DNA from: Campylobacter sp. CN_NE2 | Lineage (GTDB): Bacteria > Campylobacterota > Campylobacteria > Campylobacterales > Campylobacteraceae | Length of the DNA: 64,000 nucleotides | Reading direction: 5' to 3' | Assembly (NCBI RefSeq): GCF_027797465.1 | Contig: NZ_CP115608.1 | Span: 496,001 to 560,000 of the forward strand | In this document: positions 1-8,200 of the stretch, in pieces | How positions within the stretch are numbered: the first letter of the stretch is position 1 | Layout: every line of letters starts with the position of its first letter | Program-made: the position numbers and the translations under genes | Notes under the pieces: model-generated | Told to the model about the DNA's origin: nothing | Database searches by the model: none | What the model saw: only the letters and a program-made list of their open reading frames with translations

Positions 1-107
1 TCATCTCCTGTTTTATGAATCATCTCGGCACTCGCTAATGCAATACCAAGACCAATCAAACCGCCAAGTATAAAAACCAAAAAGATTAAAAGTTTTGAGG
101 TTTTCAA
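1..107 (-). CDS. N-terminus of a probable membrane-anchored c-type cytochrome (NapC/NirT family), partial
   Basis: A minus-strand reading frame runs off the left edge. I place its start at a TTG (105-107) because an AAGGA sits just upstream. The 35 visible residues form one hydrophobic signal-anchor (LIFLVFILGGLIGLGIALAS) followed by AEMIHKTGD. That layout, an uncleaved anchor followed by a short segment before the first haem CxxCH, is typical of the NapC/NirT/NrfH quinol-oxidising cytochromes common in Campylobacter respiratory chains. No haem motif lies inside the window, so the family call is inference from the anchor alone. Any other single-anchor periplasmic protein remains possible. Confidence 0.4.
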   Translation of the reverse strand, partial: MKTSKLLIFLVFILGGLIGLGIALASAEMIHKTGD

Positions 108-212
108 ATTTAAGTCCTTTTTAATTTAGGTATTTTGTTACAATTTATTTTGCGAGTTATACCAAATTTTGGGGTAAAAACAAATGAGAAAAATCAAATT
201 TTTTTTATTTTT

Positions 213-782
213 TCAAATCATTCTCAAAATTTTTAATAATGATTCGCAGCCTTTTTTAATGTCAATATAAGTTTTAGCGAAGTTTCCGCTATACCACGGA
301 TCATCAATTTCTAAATTCAAATTCGAATTATTTTGAGTTAAAATTTGTCGTAAATTGTCATTAAAACTGCATTTATTTTCATTTGCATTTTGTTGTGTTT
401 TGATAAATTGTGTTACATTTTCATTATTATCTAAATTTGAAAATTCTAGTAACAAAAAAAATTTATTATTTACATCAGTTCCCATAATGCGGGAAAGGTT
501 ACGAATATTATTTTTATCCATACATATCAAAAAATCAAAATTTTGATAATCATCTTTTTTGATTTGCGTAGCTGTGTGTGGATAAATTTTAATGCCATGT
601 TTTTTTAATTCATTTATCGTGCCATAATGCACACCATTGCCGATTTCTTCGGTGCTCGTTGCCTTCGAATTTATAAAAAAATCATCAGTTAAATTTGCTT
701 TTTCAACCAAGTCTTTCATCACAAACTCAGCCATCGGCGATCTACAAATATTTCCGTGACAAATAAATAGTATCTTTTTCAT
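213..782 (-). CDS. Low-molecular-weight protein-tyrosine phosphatase with an Asn-rich insertion
   Basis: The N-terminus carries the phosphatase P-loop C-x5-R-S (CHGNICRS, residues 8-15 from the ATG). The catalytic-acid motif DDPWYSG lies about 30 residues from the C-terminus. These are the two signatures of LMW-PTP enzymes, cytoplasmic hydrolases of phosphotyrosine or phosphoarginine. The protein is about 189 residues against 150-160 for the family. The excess is an Asn/Gln-rich stretch of roughly 45 residues just before the acid loop (around 312-449). I prefer the ATG at 780-782 over the adjacent TTG at 783-785 because an AGGAAA sits at suitable spacing. It is transcribed in the same direction as the helicase upstream, 85 bases away. 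The target protein is unknown. Confidence 0.85.
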   Translation of the reverse strand: MKKILFICHGNICRSPMAEFVMKDLVEKANLTDDFFINSKATSTEEIGNGVHYGTINELKKHGIKIYPHTATQIKKDDYQNFDFLICMDKNNIRNLSRIMGTDVNNKFFLLLEFSNLDNNENVTQFIKTQQNANENKCSFNDNLRQILTQNNSNLNLEIDDPWYSGNFAKTYIDIKKGCESLLKILRMI

Positions 783-867
783 CAAATTTTTCCTATTTTC
801 AAATTTATTTTAGAATTTGCTTTAAATTTAGCTTAAAAAAAAATTTTGCAAATTTAGTAAATTTGCC

Positions 868-2895
868 CTACTTTACCATTCCTGCTTCTTTTAAAAACAC
901 GCTTGGTTCGTATGAAATTTTGCGAATTTTATCAAATTTTGCGTAGCTTAAAACCAACTCGTCCCTTGCTCTGGTAACAGCGACATAAAAAAGCCGTCTT
1001 TCTTCGTCCAAGCTGCCGCCAATAGCCATTAGCTTCGAATTTGGAAAGCGATTTTGTGCTAAATCAACCAAAAAAACTTGATCGAATTCCAAACCCTTAC
1101 TGGCATGAACGCTTAGCAAATTCACACCTTCGCCCTCGCTCATTTCCTTTGAACCCATTGTTAAAAAGTTATAAAATTTCTCGGCATTTGCATATTTTAC
1201 GGCGATTTCATTTAAAATCGCAACTTTATTATAAATTCGCTCATTCTCTTCTTTTTTTCTATCTTCATCGACCTTACCGTTTTTTAAAGTCGCCCTTTTT
1301 GTCGCTATTTGCGTGGCGATACTAGCAAAAATTTGCGAATTTTTAATTTCAGTTAAAATGTTAAGCGATTTTTGGCTAGTGCCGACTTTTTTGAAAAGTT
1401 TGTAAATTTCATATAAAAATACCGCCCCGTCACTACTTAACTTGTTATATTTTAAAATCGGGTGACTTTTAAAAAATTCATCAAAACCAAGTTCGCTAAA
1501 ACGGCTTACGGAGCCGATAGTATCGATGTCTTCAAAAAGTCCAAGACCTATATTTTTTCTCTTTTTCTCAAAAATTTTCACGCTCTCATCAGGGTGCATA
1601 AATCCTTGCAAAATGCTTCCATGCCCCAAAAGCATAAAAGCGTCAAAAAGTTCCTTGCTTACGGCATTTCCAACGCCACGAGCAAATTCGCAAGTGTTGA
1701 TAAATGCCATTATGTCTTTTGGATTTACCAAAATTCCAAAAATATCCATAAAAGCCTTGATTTCACGGCTTTCAAAAAAGCTAATCCCGCCTTTTCGTTT
1801 GCACGAAATTCCAAGCTCTTTAAGCGAAACTTCTGCCGCATCAGCCGATGAATTATTTCGAAAAATTATCGCTATATTTTCATGCGAAAACGGCGAATTT
1901 GAGATAGATTTTGCCACACTTGCGTATTGTGCCATAATTTCATCATATATAAATAGTTTTGGCGAAGCAAATTTGCCATCTCGTCCGACGATTAGCTTTT
2001 TTTCATACAAACGCGGATTGTTTGCGATGACTTTATTTGCAAGGGCTAAAATCGCAGAAGATGAGCGATAATTTATGTTTAACGCATAAATTTTTGCATT
2101 TTTATAACGAGTGCCAAAAGAGCCGATAATGTCGATATTTGCGCCGTTAAACGCATAAATACTTTGATCAAAATCCCCCACGCAAAATAGACTTTTTGGA
2201 TCAAAAGCGTCTATAAGTGATCCTTGAAGCGAATTTGTGTCTTGATATTCATCGACCAAAACTTCGTCAAATTCGAGTTTCGCACCATTTCTTAGCTCGT
2301 CTCGCATTTTTATTAAAATATCGTTAAAATCAGCGTAATTAAATTTAGCCTTTTCTTCTTCAAATTCACGCAAAATATCTTCATAAATTTCGCTAAACTC
2401 GGCTTGATCTTCGTAATTTCTAGCAAACCAGTCGCTAAAATTTGCGCTCATTTCTTTATTTTGAAAAAGTGAGTAAATATCGTATAAATATGCCCCGCCG
2501 TAGGGTTTAATGTCGCTTATATGATGAAAATTTCGCCTTTCAACTAGGCTTTTTAATAGCGTTTTAAGTTCGCTTGGTTGTTTTAAAACTACGCCCTTGC
2601 CAAGCTTGCTAAGTAGCGTATAAGATACTGCGTGAAAAGTGCCAGCTACGATTTTTGAAGTGATAGATTTATCAAAATGACGCGAAAGTCTAGCTATCAT
2701 CTCGCTTGCTGCTTTGTTTGTAAAGGTTAAAAGCAGGATTTTTTCAGGTTTCGTTCCTAAATTTAGTAAATGCGCAATCCTAGCAACGATAGTCGATGTT
2801 TTGCCTGTGCCTGCACTTGCGATTACTAGATTATAGCCTTTTGGGGCTGTTGCTGCTGTGTATTGCTCAGTATTTAGTTTCGAAAGTGCGTCCAT
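868..2895 (-). CDS. UvrD/Rep/PcrA-family ATP-dependent DNA helicase
   Basis: A 675-residue superfamily 1A helicase. Seen motifs are the Walker A ASAGTGKTS near residue 27, motif Ia LLLTFTNKAASEM, Walker B VDEYQDTNS, motif III FCVGDFDQSIYAFNGA, motif IV NYRSS, motif V LLSVHASKGLEF and motif VI RRLFYVAVTRARDEL. The family unwinds DNA 3' to 5' in mismatch or nucleotide-excision repair and in clearing stalled forks. The ATG at 2893-2895 follows an AAGGA by five bases. The divergent pbpC starts 65 bases away. UvrD, Rep and PcrA cannot be told apart here. C. jejuni has a Rep/UvrD helicase close to valS, as here, which supports orthology. Confidence 0.92.
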   Translation of the reverse strand: MDALSKLNTEQYTAATAPKGYNLVIASAGTGKTSTIVARIAHLLNLGTKPEKILLLTFTNKAASEMIARLSRHFDKSITSKIVAGTFHAVSYTLLSKLGKGVVLKQPSELKTLLKSLVERRNFHHISDIKPYGGAYLYDIYSLFQNKEMSANFSDWFARNYEDQAEFSEIYEDILREFEEEKAKFNYADFNDILIKMRDELRNGAKLEFDEVLVDEYQDTNSLQGSLIDAFDPKSLFCVGDFDQSIYAFNGANIDIIGSFGTRYKNAKIYALNINYRSSSAILALANKVIANNPRLYEKKLIVGRDGKFASPKLFIYDEIMAQYASVAKSISNSPFSHENIAIIFRNNSSADAAEVSLKELGISCKRKGGISFFESREIKAFMDIFGILVNPKDIMAFINTCEFARGVGNAVSKELFDAFMLLGHGSILQGFMHPDESVKIFEKKRKNIGLGLFEDIDTIGSVSRFSELGFDEFFKSHPILKYNKLSSDGAVFLYEIYKLFKKVGTSQKSLNILTEIKNSQIFASIATQIATKRATLKNGKVDEDRKKEENERIYNKVAILNEIAVKYANAEKFYNFLTMGSKEMSEGEGVNLLSVHASKGLEFDQVFLVDLAQNRFPNSKLMAIGGSLDEERRLFYVAVTRARDELVLSYAKFDKIRKISYEPSVFLKEAGMVK

Positions 2896-2959
2896 AAAAA
2901 TCCTTATAAAAAAGCCAAATTATAGCTTAAATTCATTAAATTTCTTTTATAATGACAAA

Positions 2960-5137
2960 ATGAAAAAAATAGTTTTAAAATTTGCAAAAATTTGTTTGAT
3001 TTTTTTGGCTTTATGTTTTGGCAGTTTTTTGATTTTAGATAGATTATTTCCGTTAAATTTGGAAATGTTAAACAAGCCAAAAAGTCAAATTTTACTTGAT
3101 AGAAACGATAAAATCATAAATATGAAAATCGCAAAAGACGACATTTGGCGATTTTATGCAAACTTGGGTGAAATCCCACAAAATCTCAAACAAAGCGTTT
3201 TGTTTTTTGAAGATAGACATTTTTATAACCATTTCGGCGTAAATTTTTTCTCGCTTTTAAGGGCTTTTGCGTATAATTTTACGCAAAATTCTACACAAAG
3301 ATTAGGCGGTTCGACAATCACAATGCAAGTAGCGCGAATGATGAACCCAAAAGAGCGAACCTATGCAAATAAAATAATCGAAATTTTCAATGCTTTTCAG
3401 CTTGAATTTCACTACACAAAAGATGAAATTTTGACAATGTATTTCAATCTCGCCCCTTATGGCGGAAATATCGAAGGGGTTAAAACGGCGGCATATTTTT
3501 ATTTCGGTAAAAATTTAAACGAACTTAGTATCGCTCAAAGTGCGCTTTTAAGCGTAATCCCAAAAAATCCAAATAAAAATCGCTTGGATAGAATTTCAAA
3601 TGTTAATAAGCTCAAAAACCGCCTTATAACCGAGCTTTACAAGGGTAAAATAATCGATGAAAACCAAAAAATAAGAGCCATAAATGAGCCATTTGAAAAT
3701 ACAAGACTAGCTTATGCAAACAATGCGGTGCATTATGCGAATTTGGCCTTTACAAACGGCGTAAAAAAGGCAAATTTAGATTTGCAAATTCAAACTGCGT
3801 TAGAAAATTTTTTAAAAAATGAGATTGAAAATTTAAAATCAAAAAGCGTTGCAAACGGTGCAGCCGTGCTAATCGATAACGAAAAAATGCAAGTTATAGC
3901 TTACGCCGGAAGCCACGATTTAAATGCAAAATTCGGGCAAAACGACGGCGTAAAATCATCAAAAAATGTAGGCTCAACGCTAAAACCATTTATCTATGCA
4001 AAAGCCCTAGAAATGGGTATTATAACGCCACTAACAAAGCTAGTTGATACCGAGCTTTATTTTAGCAACTACACTCCAAAAAATTATGATGAAAAATTTT
4101 ACGGCATCATCACTGCAACCGATGCTTTGGGCTTTTCGTTAAATATTCCTGCCGTAAAATTAAATTCAATTTTAGGAAAAAATTCGCTTTTTTACACTCT
4201 ACAAAAGGCGAATTTAACCGATTTTGATGAAGCATATTATGGTGCAGGTATCGCTCTTGGTGGAATTTCGCTTTCACTTTTGGATTTAACTCACCTTTAT
4301 AGCGTGTTTGCAAAGGACGGAAAGCTAAAACCGCTTGAAATAGCAGGTCGTATCATAGGGAAAAACGAGCAAATTTTAACTCCACAAAGCGCGTATTTGG
4401 TTACAAAAATGCTAGAAAATGCCCCGCGAAGTTACCTAAATTCAGTTTGGAAAAATACCGAAAATAAGCCAAATTTAATGTTTAAAACAGGCACAAGTGC
4501 AGGCGCAAAAGACCTTTATACGGTAGCTCTCACGCCAAAATTCACGCTTGGCGTTTGGCTTGGGAATTTTGACGGAAGCAAAACAAACGATTTAAGTGGC
4601 GGAATAAGCGCAGCACGGGTTGCTTTTAATATGTTTGATTATTTGGATAAAAATTATGAAATTTCAAATTTTAACCAGCCACAAGGTATCCAAAAACACA
4701 AAATTTGCACCGATTTTTACTATGAAAATAGCTGCAAAGACGAAAAAGAAGATTTTGTCATAGAAGGTGTAGATAGAAATTTAAGTTGCGAAATTTACAA
4801 AAACGAAGAGCTTTTTTATCTTTTGAAAAATAATTTTTTAGATACAAAAGAACTTGAAAATGGGCATTGTGGTGCTAAATTTAAAAGCTTAAAGCCTATT
4901 TTAAACGATATTAATGAAAAAAAGTTTCTAGCTTTAACGGACGGAAAAATAAATTTAAAAATTCACTGTACGGCGATTTTTGGCGATGAAATTTTTATCT
5001 CATTTGACGATGGAAATTACACACAGATACCAAATTCAAAGCCGTTTTTTAAGGAATTTAGTATAGGCAAACATATCGTTAAATGCCTTGATAATTATTC
5101 AAATTTAACCCGCGCAAACTTCGAAATTACCGAATAA
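2960..5137 (+). CDS. pbpC: Penicillin-binding protein 1C (bifunctional transglycosylase/transpeptidase)
   Basis: Peptidoglycan polymerase of 725 residues with an N-terminal membrane anchor (about residues 8-28). The GT51 glycosyltransferase domain shows FEDRHFYNHFG and GGSTITMQ. The transpeptidase domain has the nucleophile motif STLK (Ser339, Lys342), SLN (393-395) and KTG (509-511). A C-terminal region with several cysteines corresponds to the PBP1C-specific extension. The ATG at 2960 is preferred; an in-frame upstream extension to 2858 would run back into the divergent helicase gene and has no family support. The alpha-2-macroglobulin gene follows 73 bases downstream, the same pairing as E. 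coli pbpC-yfhM. Known PBP1C proteins polymerise glycan, but their role is thought to be repair rather than growth. Confidence 0.92.
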   Translation: MKKIVLKFAKICLIFLALCFGSFLILDRLFPLNLEMLNKPKSQILLDRNDKIINMKIAKDDIWRFYANLGEIPQNLKQSVLFFEDRHFYNHFGVNFFSLLRAFAYNFTQNSTQRLGGSTITMQVARMMNPKERTYANKIIEIFNAFQLEFHYTKDEILTMYFNLAPYGGNIEGVKTAAYFYFGKNLNELSIAQSALLSVIPKNPNKNRLDRISNVNKLKNRLITELYKGKIIDENQKIRAINEPFENTRLAYANNAVHYANLAFTNGVKKANLDLQIQTALENFLKNEIENLKSKSVANGAAVLIDNEKMQVIAYAGSHDLNAKFGQNDGVKSSKNVGSTLKPFIYAKALEMGIITPLTKLVDTELYFSNYTPKNYDEKFYGIITATDALGFSLNIPAVKLNSILGKNSLFYTLQKANLTDFDEAYYGAGIALGGISLSLLDLTHLYSVFAKDGKLKPLEIAGRIIGKNEQILTPQSAYLVTKMLENAPRSYLNSVWKNTENKPNLMFKTGTSAGAKDLYTVALTPKFTLGVWLGNFDGSKTNDLSGGISAARVAFNMFDYLDKNYEISNFNQPQGIQKHKICTDFYYENSCKDEKEDFVIEGVDRNLSCEIYKNEELFYLLKNNFLDTKELENGHCGAKFKSLKPILNDINEKKFLALTDGKINLKIHCTAIFGDEIFISFDDGNYTQIPNSKPFFKEFSIGKHIVKCLDNYSNLTRANFEITE

Positions 5138-5172
5138 TTTCCAAATTTATTCATAAAAAAGCATTGAAGATA

Positions 5173-5178
5173 TATAAT
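5173..5178 (+). promoter_or_regulatory. Candidate -10 element for the alpha-2-macroglobulin gene
   Basis: TATAAT lies 33 bases before the ATG in the short pbpC-A2M spacer. No convincing -35 is visible, which is usual for Campylobacter sigma-70 promoters. The gene could therefore be expressed apart from pbpC. Confidence 0.4.
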
Positions 5179-5210
5179 TTTAAAATTCAAATAAAACTAC
5201 GGAGAAAAAA

Positions 5211-8200
5211 ATGTTGAAAAAAATTTTGATTTTGCCGTTTTTATGTGGCATGGCTTTTGGTGTGAGCGTGATGCAAAAGGGAAACTATATCGAATTTAGC
5301 GATATTTTCATGGATAAAAAATTTTCTATCACACAAGATGAAATTTTTAAATGCGAACCCAAAATAAACGGAACTTACGAATTTATCGATAACGGCGAAA
5401 TTAGGACAATCAAATTTTATCCAAAAACTCCGTTAATAGCAGGAAAAAAGTATAATTGTTCGCTTCCGGACGGCGGCGAATTTAGCTTTTCTACAAATTC
5501 GTTTGGACTAAGCGAATTTCGCAAAATAAAAAGTGGTTTAGTTGTCGCCAAATTTAACGATTTTGTCGATATTGATGAGCTGAAATCAAATTTAACTGTA
5601 TATAAAATGGAAAATTTGGCAAAAAACGATATAACGCATGAAATTCGCACAGCTGATTACAAGACATTTTTTATCGATTATAACGCTAAAATGGATAAAA
5701 TCGCCGTTGAGATTTCTAATTCTTTGAAATCTAAATTCGGCGTAAAAATCAAATCAGGTAAGATTTTAAAAACCGACGAAGAACCGTTTGTAGATAATAA
5801 AAACGCCATAAATTTGACAGAAGTTTCAGCTACCGGATATAGCTATGATGACGGAAAATTAGGCATTAGGCTTTATTTCAAAGACTGGCTTAGAGCATCT
5901 AGCAAATTTGTTCGCATAAAAGGTGTTTCGAATTTTAGCATTTCCGAGCCGTCATATTGCGGATATTATCGCCATGATGAGAGTATAAAAGAGCAAATTC
6001 CTCAAAACGCAAACTACTATATAGACATAAAAAGCGATGAATTTTTGCCAAATGAAAATTATGAAATCACGCTGTTAAGGGGATTTGGGGATAATTATAC
6101 TCTACTTAGAGAAGATTTGAACTTTAAAATTTTAACACAAGATAGAAAACCTTTTATCGCTTTTTCTGATGAGAAAAAATTCGTGCCAAAGTCGGCAGTT
6201 GTGAGCTTTAAAGCTTCAAATTTAAATGAAATCAGCGTTATGATCTCAAAACTTTTGGATCAAAATTTGCGATATTTTTTAAATTTTGATGACAACGCCT
6301 ACCCATACACGAAAGAAATTTTAAGCCAAAAATTCGACATCGGCGGGGCAAAAAATGAAGTTATCGAGCGAAAAATAAATTTTGATTTCAAAGGTTATAC
6401 GGACGGAATTTACAAAATTTCAGTCGCTTATAAAGACGGAGAAGAGCTAAAAACTATCGATAAAATCGTATATTTAAGCGATATTAGCGCGACTGCCACA
6501 CTTAGTCAAAACGGAATTTTGATTTTGACTTCAAGGCTAAGTTCGGGCGAAATTCTGCCAAAAACAAATGTTTTGATTTATTCTGATACTAACGAAATAA
6601 TTTATAACGACAAAACCGATAAAAACGGAATTTTAAAGATTAGTGATAAAGATTTTTTGGATAAAAAACCAAAATCGATTTTTATTCAAAACGGCAAAGA
6701 AAGTGCATTTTTGATTTTTAATAATGCCGTTATGGAGTCTGAGCCGACAAAAAATCTAAAACGAAGCTTTTTGTATCTAGCTAGTGATTTAATCAATCCA
6801 AACGAGCAAATTCAGGGCGTTTTTATACTAAAAAATAGCGACTTTTCTGCCATAAAAGGCGTTCCGATAAAATTACGCATTTTTGATCCAAAAAATATAG
6901 AAATTCTAAGCAAAGGCGTTAAAACCGATGATTTTGGTGTTGTTGAAATCGATGAAAAAATGGGCGAGATGACAGGAATTTATCGCATTGACGCTATTTT
7001 CGAAAACAAAATTATAGCAAGTAAAAATTTTAGCGTTGAAAATTTTATTCCAAATCGCATTAAAAACGACATTATAACGGATAAAAAAGAGTATTTTGGA
7101 AATGAATTTATAAAAATAAAAGCCGTATCTAACTACCTTTTGGGCGCTCCAAGTAGCGATATGGACGGAAATTTAATCGCTACAATGTTTGATAAAAAGC
7201 TTAAATTCGATGAATATAAAGATTTTTCATTTGAAAATGAGCTATTGCAAAAAGCCGGTAATACCGAATTTGAAAATATATTTTTTAGACTTGATAAAAA
7301 CGGCGAAAAAGAGCTAATCATCGCACCTTTGCAAGATCAAAATGTATCAAATGCTTATGATATTTTGCTAAATTTCAGCGTCAATGACGGCGGAAAAATG
7401 GTAAATGCTTATGAAGATGTTGCCTATTTTCCGTATAAAAACATAATCGGCATTAGCGCAAACAAACGCTTTACAAAAACAGATGATAGTGTAAATTTTC
7501 AAACTATTTTACTAGATAGCGCGGCTAAAAAGCCAATTTCCGGTGAAATTGATATTGAAATTTACAAAAAAGATTACGATTATGTTTTTAATGGAGATTA
7601 TTACGCAGAACAGCTAAATTTCGTACTTATGGATAGTTTTAAAACTAAAAATTCGCAATTTGATTATAAATTTAAAAGCGGTGGCGATTATTTGGTTGTA
7701 GCTCATGATTATCTAAGCGGAAGTAGCGCTAGTATCAAAGTCGATGTTAGCGGCTGGGGATACTATGGCAAACTTGATGCAAAATCCATAACAACGGCAA
7801 AAATAGTGCTAGAAAAAACCTCTTTTAAACCGGGAGAAATCATAAAAGGTATTATAAATTCGCCGATTGAAAATGGAATTTTAAGCGTTTCGTTAGTTAG
7901 CGATGATATTGCTGATTTTGTCGTAAAAGAGTTCAAACAAGGCAGTGGCGAATTTGAGCTAAAAGTTCCGCAAAACTTCACAGGCGGTCATATCTCAGCT
8001 TCTATTTTCCGCCCTGCAACGCCTACAAATGCGCCTTTACGAACATTTGCAAATTTAGCAGTAAAAGTCGATAACTCATCTCATAAATCCCCTATTTCGC
8101 TATTTCACGATAAATCAAGCAAAAACGGCGAAACAACAAAGATAATAGTAAGCGCAGAACCAAACTCAAAAGTTGTTTTATTTGCCGCGGATATGGGAAT

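Noticed and set aside
1041-2071. Three plus-strand open frames inside the helicase gene
   Set aside because: They are antisense to a gene with complete helicase motifs and show no domain of their own.
2858-2959. Upstream start for pbpC
   Set aside because: It overlaps the divergent helicase gene and adds residues unlike the family; the ATG at 2960 begins a normal anchor.
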